In this document: positions 25,961 through 38,047 of the stretch, piece after piece
How positions within the stretch are numbered: position 1 is the stretch's first letter
Layout: each line of letters begins with the position of its first letter
From: Amaranthus tricolor
Lineage: Eukaryota > Streptophyta > Magnoliopsida > Caryophyllales > Amaranthaceae
Direction: 5' to 3'
Length of the DNA stretch: 64,000 nt
NCBI RefSeq assembly: GCF_026212465.1
Contig: NC_080051.1
Span: forward strand, 22,806,727-22,870,726
The notes under the pieces: generated by a model
Databases searched by the model: none
What the model was told of the DNA's origin: nothing
Seen by the model: the letters and a program-made list of their open reading frames with translations, nothing else
Translations under genes and position numbers: made by a program

Positions 25961-25984
25961 CTCGCTTACTCCAATTAATACTAA

Positions 25985-26900
25985 GCTAAAGGTCACTGCT
26001 CACTCTGGCATTAAGTATGAGGATCCCTTTAACTATTGCAGTTTAGCTGGTGTTGTGCATATCTTACCTTCATAATCGTGGATTAGCAAGGGTAAAGTGG
26101 ATAATTATTCAGGATTCTAAATATTTTAAGGTCTAAAAAATATTTGTTCATATACAAAGTTGACATTAACTTGAATTAATTTTAGATATAATTTATATTT
26201 TTTCTATATAATTTGAGTTATTGGGGTTCTTTTCAGTTAAAATATAAATAATACAAAACAAAAGAAGTATTATATCATTGATTATGCCTTTAAGTTTTTA
26301 GGAATCCTTTTTATCGGTCTAAAAATGAAGGAGATAGCTAGCCTTGCTTAACTTTACATGAGCCGTTATTTCTTATGTGGCTCAACCAGTTTACTTGCAT
26401 ATGCATGACCCACACGATCACCATATGCATGCACTGAAATGTATCATTCGATTAGTCCAACGTATTCTCCACTTTGGCCTTCATCACTCACATTCTTTGG
26501 TATCTGATATTGTGACATATACAGTTGTTGATTGCGGTGGTTGCATTGTCCTGACAATTGGCGGTCTGCTTTCGATTATTGTGTGTTCTTAAGAGACAAT
26601 TTGCTCTCATGGTTATCTAAATGTCAGCCTACTCTATCGCATTCCAGATTTCCGTTGAGGCTGAGTAGATGGGTGACTAATGTAGTTTCTGAATCTTGTT
26701 GCATTCCGAATCTACTCTTATAGCTACATTGTCCGATTCGCTACTTTGATGTATTGTGACAACATTAATGCCGTTTATCTTTCTGGTAACCCATTTTAAC
26801 ATCACTGTACCAAACACATTGAAATGGATATTTATTTTGTTTGGGAAGAATTGGCTCATGGTGAAGTTTAGGTACAACGAACATGTATCGTATTAGATTA
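25985..26900 (+). pseudogene. Decayed copia retrotransposon reverse transcriptase/RNase H remnant
   Basis: Pieces of the C-terminal pol region of Ty1/copia are readable in shifting frames. At 25985-26072 there is a stretch ending YCSLAGVVHILP; at 26372-26490 MHDPHDHHMHALK; at about 26530-26720 DNLLSWLSKCQ and VVSESC; and at about 26755-26885 NINAVYLSGNP then KHIEMDIYFVWEELAHGE. A stretch of about 300 bp (26073-26371) separates the first two and looks inserted. Multiple frameshifts make this a dead copy. A TGTTAAGAATAATC at 26997 may start the 3' LTR. Confidence 0.8.
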
Positions 26901-27639
26901 CAAATATTTTTACCAAGGGTTTGTCCAGGGTTTTGTTTGATGGTTTTTATAATAGTCTCAACTTTCGAAATCCTACCGCTTCGACTGCATAAATGTGTTA
27001 AGAATAATCAAATATTAGTTGGTTGACTTATTGTTTTCCTAGTTCGCGTCCTTAAGTTTAGCAAGGATCTTTGTCATACTTTGTATATATTAGCATAAAT
27101 AGTAATGAGAAGCTCAAGGGATTCAATTCTTTAAACAGCTCAAGGTATGATCTTAAGAGGCCCGTATCTTTAAGTCCCAACCCATATATAAAAAACTTAT
27201 TCAAAATAATTTTTTAATGTTAGTTTTATTCAACATGATAATACAAATTGTCAAACTTTATTTTGTGACTAACTAACTTGCTCGTATCTCACTTATATAT
27301 TTTTTTAAAGTCGTTTATATTCTAGTTTCTCTAATTATTGTAAATATATGAGAAATCCATTTAATTCTCCAATTTATTATTATTGATAATCAAATTTTTA
27401 TTGTTTAAAAGGTTGAGTAAAATCTACACTCATATACATAAGACACACAATGTAAAAATTATGCTTAAGACCTTAAAAATGACCAAGAAGACTCTAAGAG
27501 AGGATTTGGTATCTCCTTTTTTATAACATATTCCAACATTTGACACTCCCCTCTCTAACATTGTTTCCTATCATATCTCCAAGTCTTTCAAAGCTTATTC
27601 CCAACTAAGCAATATCAATTTGTTATGAAATCTAATAAT

Positions 27640-28213
27640 GTCTGTTATGAATGGTAGTATACTAATGTGATTATAAATGATAGTATACTAATGTGTGACT
27701 TGAGTGCACATTAAAGGGTTGAATTCATGTGTGTGACTCTTGAGTTGTGGAATCCAAAAGGGTGTAATAAGGTGAAGAGTATTCATGGGAATTATTGGTG
27801 TTAATGAAGATTAAGGTGAAGAGTCTCATGTGTGTGACTCTTGAGATAATGCCTTTTCAAGTTCTTAGAGTTATTTCATAGTATTCATTACCCTAAATTA
27901 ACTATGTATTTATGTGAGCCATTCATCTTCAAGTACCTAGCACTATAAATAGGGCTCTCATACCCACACTTCATGTATGCAAAACACATCAAACACAACC
28001 CTTAAGCCAAACACATAGCCTATTGTTGTTATCTCTATCTCAATTGTAATTCTTCATATTGAAGTATTGTTTGTATTCATTTGATATAATATAAACATAA
28101 ACTACACACCACGGAGGACGTAGCCATCATTGGGTGAACCTCCTTAAATCTTTGTGTCCTTGTTTGTTACTTTGTCAAACTTAATTTTGCTCATTGTTGT
28201 TTGTTCTTAACAT
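27640..28213 (+). mobile_element. Probable solo LTR of a copia-like element
   Basis: Starts near TGTTATGAATGGTAG and ends near TTGTTCTTAACA. It has a TATA-like CACTATAAATAGGGC at about 27940-27954, followed by ACACACCACGGAGGACGTAG and AAATCTTTGTGTCC, a typical copia LTR tail. I could not match target duplications, so the ends are approximate. Confidence 0.6.
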
Positions 28214-30561
28214 CGTAAGTAATTGGCGATCGTTTTCAATGTCCATCTATATTTTATTTGAAAATATAAATTTAACTCAAATTTAATATTTAACAAATAT
28301 AAAATTTTAAATTTAAATTTGAGTCAAATCTACAATTGTTAACAAAATAATTAAAGATGGGGAATTGAGAATGACCTTCTAAACTTTGTCATTCTCAAAT
28401 TCTACATTAATGATTTCATATTAATGATTTCATAATTGAAATCTAAAATTTGAAATAAAATGCTTGTTTTCAAACACAACTTTAACATTTATTTGATGTA
28501 TTATAATGGAGTTTCTTGGGATAAAGAGAGAAAAAACTCTGCTTTAATTATCATTAGTACTCTATAGCTATAAGAATGTGTTGAAAACGCATGTTTTCGT
28601 TACATTGATTATATTTATACCAAACAAAATTTAACAATAATGATTAATATTGCCCTTTCTCCTTTTTAATTATCTAGTTTTCCTTATATTTACATCCGTT
28701 ATACCAAACACTCCCTAAAGTATGAGATCTTTGGATGATGGCAACCAACAAGTATTTATTTTATAAATAAATAAATGGGGCTCTAACCAAATTGGCATAG
28801 TTGAAAGCTAAAATAACACCCTTCAAATGGGGAAAATTATCATAAATATGGCCACTAGCATAATGGTGCCAAAAATAAAGGGGCCCACATTTAACCAAAT
28901 AGGAGTATAACTATAAAATAACTACTAATATAAGGCTTCAAATAATTTAAGCGTTACGTTTTACTGTTCATTGCAAGTTGCAGCTCAAAGTTTGAGAGGT
29001 TTGTGCTTATTTAACCAGGCAAAGTAACGTGTACCCAACATCATTAACGCTGCATATCATGATTCCATTATTGTACTTCGTCACAACTATAAGCAATGTA
29101 GTATTATTAGTATACTAAACGCCTAACATAAATCCTACTTTCTTTAATATTAATATTAATATTTATTTATCGAATATGTCACCATTAATAGCAAGTATAT
29201 CAGAATAAGAAAAAAAATAAAAAAATAATTTCTATATCCCTTTGAAATAGAGGTGCGGTATGCTTTTTTCATATGCTATACACGTATTTTTCTAAAACCT
29301 TTTACCAAATATCAACTCACTACACGTATCTCATGGCTAATAAAATTTTAAAACTCACATGAACATGTGCTTATCTGAGTATATATTTACACTTATTTTT
29401 ATTCACTATAACCAATTAGGTATACTCATCATGGATAGTAGTATAAAATTGACAATTGAAGAGTTCTATTATGGCCATAGAAAAATTGATCGTGTACCAA
29501 ACATCTTTATCATTACTTTACTCATTATAAATGTTAAATTGTACTTATTATAATTGACCATGGAAAAATTATGTTACTTCTATGACCATTGAAATACTTG
29601 TACCCCTAAAATTGACCATGGAAGAAACATTGCATAATATCTTTGGTTTACTTTAAAAGACATTAGGTCTTAAAAGACAAATCAAAATAAGATGAGATAT
29701 AATGACACATTCTAAGCTATAACTATATGACTTTTTGTTTAGAGTTACAATTGTACAACTAGTAGTGGGAGGCTATGATATGTTCACGTTTCATACTAGA
29801 GTTAATGTTTAAAGCCTCTTTTAATCTTCATAACTTGTTTATTTATAATTTTTCTCGAGTTGATGATCTCATTAATTTCAATCTTTATATCTCCTTTGAT
29901 AAGGATATGACACGCACACCGCACACGCCTCTCTTTCATCCTTACTCAAACTCAGATTATAACTTCTATAAAAGGAATATATTAGGTATAATGATAGAAA
30001 AACCAATAAAACACATCTTAAACAAAAGAATTTCATCTCATATCAAATAGATAGTGCCAAAGGACCAAAATAAGCTATCTTTTGAGAAGAACAAATTAAC
30101 AAATTTTGGTTGAGGCAACCCACATATTAGGGCACCAAAATTTTACCAAATTACATTACCCAAGCTCAAAACATTATTAAACACACACGTACACAACCAA
30201 AGTTGGTAGGGAAGGAGATGATCACATGTTGAAAGCATAAAGGTTTTACCTTCATTATGTCAATAAATACAGCAAATACAAGCTTTTAAACATAATAGAG
30301 TCTCAAATGGAAGGGCAAACCTAATGTTACTTATGTACTCCCATATTAGAACTGCAGCTGCCAAACACAACTATGCATTCTCATATACTTCTATTAAAAT
30401 CACCTCACGAGCAGACGCTTCTGAAAATCAAACAAACATAGATGCGCATCACCTCATCTGGGTTAAAATTTAAAACCCGGAATACAAAGACTAGTTAACC
30501 AAAGACAGAAACTAACTTGTTTTATTTACATAAAGAAGGCGAGCTAACCCGCACACTGAGC
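28214..30561. other. AT-rich spacer between LTR remnant and ERF gene
   Basis: No gene recognised. It includes a GACCATGGAA(A/G)AA motif repeated at about 29553-29620 and the probable 3' UTR of the minus-strand ERF gene (about 30.2-30.56 kb). The small open frames at 29.4 and 29.8 kb have no recognisable content. Confidence 0.55.
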
Positions 30562-32989
30562 TCAGTACACTCCTCCCAAAGTGGGAAGATCATCGAAGCT
30601 CCATAGATCCATCGGGTTAAGACCGTCATTAGTTGCATTGCTTCCAAGGAAAGCATTGATAGCCCAGTTCTCATCGAGATACGGGGTGGTCTCTAAGAAC
30701 CTATCAAACTCAGCATCAGAAAGTTCCTCAGATAGGCTCCTTTCATTGTTCTGCTCCAAGGGTAAAGCATCCTCTGAAGCGAATTTCATTTTCTTTGCAG
30801 CATTCCCATCATCAAGGACTTGAACGTCCTCGTTGTCGAGGGCTGCAGCAAAGAATGACGAAATTTCGGGAGTTTTAGGGCCGTTCTCTACCCAGCTGAA
30901 GTCGGAATAATCAAGAGAGTTGCTTCCTTCATCCGAGTTGAAATAAAGAGCAGCAGCAGCAGCATCAGATGGGGCGGAAAAGGGTTTGAATTCTAACTCC
31001 CCAACAGCAGGAATTAGTTGTGGTTTCTCTTCGACAAATGCGAAATTATTGAAATACTCATTCTCGGCATTGTTCAAGATGTTGAAGTTCTGGCTAATAT
31101 TCTGTGAGGGAGGAGTGGTTGAATTCATCTTGGCAGCAGGTTTCTTAGAGCGGGATTTTGCAGTACGCCTAGGAGCAGCAGATGCTACTGGAGCTTCCTC
31201 CGGGAAATTCACCTTGGCCTTCTTACCGCGGATTCTGCGTGCCTCAGCATCATACGCTCGAGCAGCTTCTTCAGCAGTGTTGAAGGTTCCAAGCCAAACC
31301 CGAACACCCTTCCTTGGGTCACGGATCTCAGCTGCCCACTTACCCCATGGGCGTTGTCTGATACCACGGTACTGGTTCTTTCTCTTTCTCTTGGCTGATT
31401 TCTCGGCCTGACTATTAAATTCAGTTGGCTTCAATCCTTCAAGCACAAGAGGAATAATAATAATAAGCAAAAACATATAGGTAACAAAGTTTAATCACCT
31501 TAATCAAACTAACACCCTCGCTCTATGTGAGCGTTTTGTGCATTGAAGTGCCCTTTCTTATTAATCGAAAATAAGATCTTTGTAAAGCCATATAAAGGAT
31601 GACATCCATGATCAGATATTTTGACATGCTAAGGATCTAGTCATAGACAACCCTTTTTAAATTCTAATGAATGTACAACTCCTAATTAAGAAAAGAAAAA
31701 GTCGAAGATACAAGGGGTAAGGCCGAAGAATCCCCACAGGCAAGGGAAAAGGGAAAGGGAAAGTCATAAACCACTGGGTCAACCCATGATTCTCTACGAG
31801 ATGCTGACTTAAAAGCATGTCATTGGGACTAATGAAAATAGGGCTTTGGAGAGGATAACACTAACCAACAAGCCTAACCAGGAAACTGTTCGAAATACTT
31901 CACATGTCGGAACATCTCATGTCACTAAAATGGTTGTAGGTTGTAAGCTTACCATATGATTTTGGAAAGAGTGAAACCTCGTCAAGTAAGCTCTCATTAT
32001 TGATGAGTTTGTGGGCTCTCATTATTGATGAGTTTGTGGGCCAGGCCCATGAGGTACCAGTGGGTGTGTCTGTGGGCCCACATGGTGATTATGTGACCTA
32101 TTGTCACGGAAACTACCCTGGAAATTGCATCCAAGTATACTAATCTAACAATGCTAGAAAATCACAACTAAGGAGAAACAAGGAAGCTTGTGGGTGAAAC
32201 CGTGAAATTGCTTCTCATAAAAATCATTCAATCACCTTAAGCTTAATCCAATCAAAGATACAAGAAAATTAATCTACTAATCCAAACATTCACATCCAAA
32301 AAATATTGTAAATCCATTTTTTTATATAGCAAAATTCATAACTTTAACAATCAGAATTCAGCAACAATTAAATCAAACAAAGATTCCTTACCCACTATTC
32401 CACCTAACACAAACAGTTCAAGAAAATACAAGTTGATATTGCCAATCTGCCATGAACAAAATTTCAAAATTCAAGTATACTAAATGTTCATCTCCTACCC
32501 AGTAAAAAAATATAACTAGCTTTTCAAGCAACCATCTTTTTAAACTTTTGGGATTATTAAACCTTCAACCCAAAAAAATATATGAAAAATAAAAAAATAA
32601 AAACAACCCAATATCAGAAATTTCTAGGAAGAACAAACCCAAAATTAGAAATTATAAAAACCCAAAAGTTCAAAAAAAGAAAAAAGGAGCAAACCATTAG
32701 AGGGTTGTTTAGACTTGAAATCCCCAAAGGAGAAGGAATTAAAATGAGGAGTAGACATGAAACTTTCTTCATCAGAATCATCTTTAAAATCAAGAAAATC
32801 AGCTTCAAAAGCTTGATCATCATCATTATCTTCTTCAAGATTGATAACCCCAGATCTCAAGGGCTTAGAATAGCCATTGTTACCCTTTTTAGTGTTAACA
32901 GCGTTGAGATCAGGCCATAAATAATCAGCAGTCAAACGATGAGATCTGCCCGGCGGTATATAATCGGAAATAACTGCTCCACCACACAT
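30562..32989 (-). CDS. Group VII ERF transcription factor (RAP2.2/RAP2.12 type) with Cys N-degron
   Basis: Nuclear AP2/ERF factor of the hypoxia-response group. Exon 1 is 32989-32695 and exon 2 is 31436-30562, with a 1258-bp phase-1 intron; the product is 389 residues. The protein starts [13 protein letters not shown]. After Met removal the exposed Cys2 is, in this family, oxidised by plant cysteine oxidases and leads to N-degron degradation in oxygen; in hypoxia the factor is stable and turns on fermentation genes. A basic patch (KRKRKNQ, about 115-120) precedes the AP2 domain at about 119-180, which has [18 protein letters not shown] and the WLGTF motif. The C-terminus has acidic stretches and the family LWSFDDLP motif near the end. 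One difference from common members is Val for Ile at position 6. It is intact and the intron position fits the family. Confidence 0.95.
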
Positions 32990-33497
32990 GATTGACTATT
33001 ACTCTAGTTGTACTCTTATCTTTTATGAAATGAAAGCTGTAACTCGAAAAACTGAAAGGATTTAGTTTTCTTGAAGATTTTATTTTCTATTAATGGGTAT
33101 TTGTAAACGAAAATGGAGTAAGATTGGGGAAATGAAATGACTTGGGATGTATTGTAGGAGTATTAATATAAGAGGGATGGAGAGAAGCCGCGTCTATTTG
33201 CGATAGGTATGTGGACACCTTAAGAATAGTGGGAATTTTTTATTGATACCCCAAATTTACTGTAATTTGCTGCTTAGTTCGTGTTATAAATAAATCTAAT
33301 GGTTTAAGTAATAAAAAAATTATGGATCAAGGAAAACACAAATTTTTGTATGAACCGGTCACATTGTGGGCTCGTTTGTCATACTTGCGGTAAATAGTTA
33401 AAGACTCGTTTGTATTGAGTGTAAAATTTAAGAAAGTAAATACAGTCAAAATAATAAAATAGAGGTAAGTATAAATGCAAATGAAGTAATTGAAATA
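32990..33497. other. Promoter region of the ERF-VII gene
   Basis: Immediately upstream of the ERF start codon on the minus strand. I could not fix a TATA box or hypoxia-response element with confidence. AT-rich, no gene. Confidence 0.5.
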
Positions 33498-33981
33498 ACT
33501 AGAGCTGTTCAAAACAAACCCGACCCGGAATCGAAAATTATCCGACCCGAAAAAATGTAAGTTTTTACGGTTTATCGAACCGATACTTCACTCGAACCGT
33601 TTAATAACCGAAAAGGGCAAAATCGAACTCGAACTGCAACCAAAATTTATAACCGACATATAAACCTTAACCGATGTTACCCGAACTGAACAATGATCGA
33701 CCCGAGTCAAATCCGACCCGAATTATGCACGTAACCGAATGTAACCTGACTAAAACCGATTAAGATCGAACTGTTTTTAACCCGAACTGATACAAACCCG
33801 ATCGATTATTAATCGAACTGTTTTTAACCCGAACTGATACAAACCCGAACCGATTGTAAATCGAACAGTTATAAATCCGAATCAAATTTTCACCTAATTT
33901 TAGTAAATTAAGTCCAATTTCAGTTTTCTAATAATACGGAAAAAGGAAGAACACAAGTTCTATACAGAAGAGATTGCATAC

Positions 33982-34185
<204 letters not shown>

Positions 34186-34468
34186 AACTAATTGAAATAA
34201 ATTGATCTGCCTATTAGGGCTGGCAAAAGCTGACCCGACCTGCTAACCTGATCTGAAACCGACTCGAAATTAGCGGGTTTGGGTTTAGATTTTTGACCCA
34301 ATTAATTAAATGGGTCAACCCGACCTGATCTGTTTATTAAATGGGTTAGGTTCAGGTTGAATATTTAAACCCGAAAAAAACCTGTTTAACCCATTTATTA
34401 AATTTAAGACAGATCAACATTTGCCAAATACTTCGTAAAACTAAGATAATACCAATTACCATGTATTG

Positions 34469-34586
34469 AGGGATTTGTCAGCTGAAGATGACTTTCAATA
34501 AGAAAGGAAGTTGTCCCACATCGGCTAAGGGATTTGTCAGCTGAAGATGACTTTCAATAACAAAGGAAGTTGTCCCACATCGGCTA
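34469..34586 (+). repeat. 59-bp tandem duplication of the snRNA promoter element
   Basis: Two copies (34469-34527 and 34528-34586) beginning AGGGATTTGTCAGCTGAAG. Each contains one GTCCCACATCG. They differ by only a base or two. Confidence 0.9.
34572..34582 (+). promoter_or_regulatory. Plant snRNA upstream sequence element (USE)
   Basis: GTCCCACATCG matches the plant snRNA USE (RTCCCACATCG). A TATA-like CTTTAAAT at 34613-34620 lies about 32 bp downstream, the spacing expected for Pol II snRNA genes such as U5. A second USE sits 59 bp upstream at 34513-34523. Confidence 0.8.
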
Positions 34587-34650
34587 TGAAAGATACGAAT
34601 AAAAGAAAGATCCTTTAAATCACTTCCACAGATCTCATACCAACTTACGC

Positions 34651-34748
34651 AGCCACGCCGTGAGCACAAAGCGAACTATTCTTTCGCCTTTTACTAAAGA
34701 ATATCGTGTGCTCGCTGCATTAAGTGGCATACGTTTATTTTTGGAGGA
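34651..34748 (+). ncRNA. U5: U5 spliceosomal snRNA-like gene, 3' hairpin apparently lost
   Basis: The invariant U5 loop CGCCTTTTACT (34685-34695) is closed by ATTCTTT/AAAGAAT (34678-34684 and 34696-34702). A lower stem GAGCAC/GTGCTC (34662-34667, 34708-34713) and a basal stem GCCAC/GTGGC (34652-34656, 34724-34728) also pair. An Sm-site-like ATTTTTGG follows at 34737-34744. U5 supplies the loop that holds exon ends during splicing. After the Sm site the sequence runs into the surrounding repeat with no GC-rich 3' hairpin, so this is probably a truncated, non-functional or variant copy. Because the promoter is present, it was probably captured as DNA, not copied from RNA. Confidence 0.85.
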
Positions 34749-35400
34749 AATCTTTAATTAAGGTTAAATGGGTCAAATGACCTGAAATATATGAATTTAA
34801 TGACCTAAAAAAAAGTAGGTTAAATGGGTCATTAGCAGGTTGATCCGATTTGCTACAGATCAGGTTGGGGTTTCAATTTTTGACCCATTAATTAAATGGG
34901 TCAGGTTCAGGTTACGGGTTTATTGACTCATTTATATATGATCCGAAGTTGAAAATGACTCAACCCGACCTGTTTGACACCCGTATCTGCTATATCTGAT
35001 AAAACAATCGGTAATTATTTTTTGTAAGTAAATGAGCATATATCAATTAAAAACCTGACTATTAACTTATTTCGATATTGACCTGATCAGTAGTTATCCG
35101 TAACCGATAACTACTCGAAAAATAAAGCTCAAACCCGATCTGTACCCGAAAAAACCGAACCAATTAGTAATCGATGACAACCCGAGACCGATTGACACTC
35201 GACACGAACTTCAACCGACACCGAACTGATGTTAACCTGATAGCTTGAATAACCGATCTCTAACCAAATCGTGACTAACCGACTCGACCCGAGTGTGACC
35301 CGTTGTAACACACTGTCGAAAAATAACTGATCCGAAATGCAACCGAACCGAATAACACTCGTCCGAAACCGACCCGATCAACCGAATGAACACCTCTAGA

Positions 35401-35858
35401 AATAACTGTAAAAAAGATAAAATGCGAGTAAACAAAAAATAAAAAGGAGGATGATATCCCTAATTTGGAGAAAAGTTTTTCCCCATCCTTTAAGGGTAAA
35501 TTTATAATCCAAAATGGATAAAATATTTGCTATTTTATCTATTTTTCATTACTTTCAAACTAATTTCTCTATCTCTAACAATCAAATTCTTTTAATTTTC
35601 TATTAAATTAACTTTATTTTCCTACTTTAACTTTTATTTACCTCTTAAGTATTTGCCTTCAATTCAAGCGGGACTTAATAATAAAACTTTTAACTTATGG
35701 ACTTCTTGTTTTAATAGTTTAACACAAAATTATTGAGTAGGCCATGATTTACCTTCGTCCCTTTGCCCGTGCTTACACTATGTCTTTTAAATTTTGATAT
35801 TGTAGTTGTAGACAAGTTTTTATCCAGGAAGGTCTTAAAATTAGGACGTTATTTCATA
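35401..35858. other. AT-rich spacer
   Basis: No coding frame or repeat recognised between the CCGA-rich element and the GATCAC array. Confidence 0.5.
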
Positions 35859-36290
35859 TATGATCACTTTTAAAGCTTATGTGGTGGACGTGAAAATTAA
35901 AAATGATCACATATGTTTTAAAAGTGATCACATAGTCTTTAAACGTAATCACATATGTCTTAAAAGTGATCACGTAGTCCTTATAAATAATTACATAGGT
36001 CTTAAAAGTGATCACATAGGCTTTAAAAGTAATCAATTACAATAGTCAAAGTGATCACATATGTTTTAAAAGTGATCACATAAGTTTTAAAAGTAATCAC
36101 ATATGTCTTAAAAATGATCACATAGGTTTTAAAAGTAATCGCTTATAATAGTAAAAAGTGATCACATTTGCTTTAAAACTGATCACATAAACCTTAAAAT
36201 TGATCACATATGCATGATCACAAAAGCCTTAAAAATAATTACGTAAGTCTTAAAACTGATCACATATTTGTTTGAGAAGTGATTATATGG
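35859..36290. repeat. GTGATCACATA-type tandem array
   Basis: About twenty degenerate units of about 20 bp resembling AAAGTGATCACATAGGTTTT. The palindromic TGATCA core is kept in most units. It is readable on both strands as repetitive open frames, which are not genes. Confidence 0.9.
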
Positions 36291-37269
36291 CCTAGGCAAT
36301 CATGTCATAAATATATAATCACCGCATATGAGACTTCGTGATAGTTTTAAAGGATGTTTTAAGGGGATGCAAGGTGCATAACCGCAGAGCACTCAAACAT
36401 AAAATGCCTCATATAAATCATATTAAAATAACATAATAATAAGGTAGAGTAGTTAGTAGAAGTTTAAATTAACATTAACATGTCAATGGTCATTACCATC
36501 AAACTTTAATAACTACATTTTTTTCTCCTCTTCCTTTTATTCATTTTCAATGCAGTCCTTTTAACCCCTAAATATTTTTTTATATAACCCCTAAACATTT
36601 TTTCATTCATCAATTAGTTTTCACCCATTCATAGACATCAATGATCACTAAAAATAATTATTATTTTACTTAAGTTGTTTTTATAAAATTAATGTTAATG
36701 TAGTTAGAAATTGTGTTGAGTTTTTATTTAATTATAGTACTTATAAAATATGATCGTGTTGAGTTTTTTGTAAAGATCTTTCTTTTGAATTATGAAGACG
36801 GGTCTTGAAACACTTTACTCTACCCCTAGTTTTATAAAAGTATATATGTAAGCTTTATTACTTCCTTTATTTCATTATATTTGCTACATTTGACTCTTTA
36901 TGTAATTCAATGTATTAAATATGCACATCTAAAAATTTTAAAAAGTTAATTTTGTAAAATTATACGATTAGACGATTCAAACAAGACTCAACTTAACCAT
37001 TATTTTTCTTACACATTAGCAACAATACATAAAATAAGCTTGAACGATAAATAGTGCAAAAGCTATAATGTAGCTAATATTTCAGAATGAAAGAAGTATA
37101 ACACAAGGTAAATGATAACTATGAGTTAGTCTTCTTCATCTATCTATCTTAATAACAAAAATTTCATTTTCACTATCTACAAGAATAATGGTGATTTTTC
37201 CCTTTAGTCTATAAAGTCTCTCAAACTTACCCTCAAATAACAAATTAAATAGAAAAGAACGACTAAGTT
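36291..37269. other. AT-rich spacer with one Stowaway-like MITE
   Basis: No gene is seen. The MITE occupies 36861-37096: TA, then CTTCCTTTATTTCATTATATT, and the inverse end TTTCAGAATGAAAGAAG then TA. Confidence 0.6.
36861..37096. mobile_element. Stowaway-like MITE
   Basis: TA-flanked, with CTTCCTTTATTTCA at the left and TGAAAGAAG at the right. It contains the family motifs GACGATTCAAACAAG and GATAAATAGTGC. Confidence 0.7.
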
Positions 37270-37730
37270 AAGTATTTGGGATCAAATATTCAAAGTACTG
37301 AGGAGATTAATAGAAATGTTACTCATCGAATATAAGCGGATTGGCTCAGGTTGCAAGTATCGACCGGGATACTATGTGATAGGAAGTTTTCAAGTAGGTT
37401 AAAAGGTAAAGTTTACCGAGTCGCAATCATGCTTGTATTGTTGTATGCCTGTATGGAATAATATATTGTCATGTAAAGAAGACTTTTGAATATAATATGA
37501 AAGTTACAGAATTGTGTATGCTAAGGTGGATGTGCGGTATAGAATCATGAACCAGAGTTTAGAGAAAAATTAGAAGTTGCCCTTATTTCTGCAAAGATAC
37601 GTGAAAATAGATTAAGATGGTTTAGGCAAGTGCATAGAAAGGCGTTTAACCCCCCCTCTGAGGAGGATCGAAAGCATCATAGTAGAAGGTCAGAGAAGTA
37701 GAGAAAGACCTAGGATAACGTGAAAAGAAC
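37270..37730 (+). pseudogene. LINE reverse-transcriptase C-terminal remnant (RTE-like)
   Basis: Readable pieces in shifting frames include NVTHRIKADWLRLQ, KGKVYRVAIMPVLLY and MLRWMCGIE, characteristic of the end of plant RTE-type LINE ORF2. Frameshifts and stops are present. It overlaps in family with the fragment at 7.2-7.4 kb. Confidence 0.75.
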
Positions 37731-37736
37731 AAATAT

Positions 37737-37964
37737 TTCCTCTGTTCCAAAATATTTACAACATTTGCTTTATCACGCGGATGCACCAATTCAATCCTTA
37801 ATATCTCTAATTATGTATAATATAAAATTATAAAAATTTAATATTAATAACCTTTGCATCGAGACGAATCAAATAAGTTTCCACTTGACTATGTTTTAAC
37901 TTATAAATTAAAAATTAATCACAAATTAAAAGAGATAAGTGAATTATAACATTCGGGAAATTGA

Positions 37965-38047
<83 letters not shown>

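Larger units (their letters stand above)
34213..34990. mobile_element. Inner repeat element carrying a U5 snRNA-like gene
   Basis: Left side begins GGGCTGGCAAAAGCTGACCC. Right side ends CCCGACCTGTTTGACACCCG. Both arms carry AATTAAATGGGTCA and GGGTTCAGGTT-like units. The U5 gene and its duplicated promoter occupy the middle (34.47-34.75 kb). Confidence 0.55.

Noticed and set aside
30581..31411. Plus-strand frames of 80 and 141 codons
   Set aside because: Antisense shadows of the ERF-VII exon 2.
34478..34669. 63-codon minus-strand frame
   Set aside because: It is the antisense of the duplicated USE and the U5 5' stem.
35854..36045. Repetitive frames VITFKTY / SDHICFK
   Set aside because: Translations of the GATCAC tandem array.
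35859..36290. Possible CRISPR array
   Set aside because: Plant nuclear DNA; units are contiguous and degenerate, without spacers.
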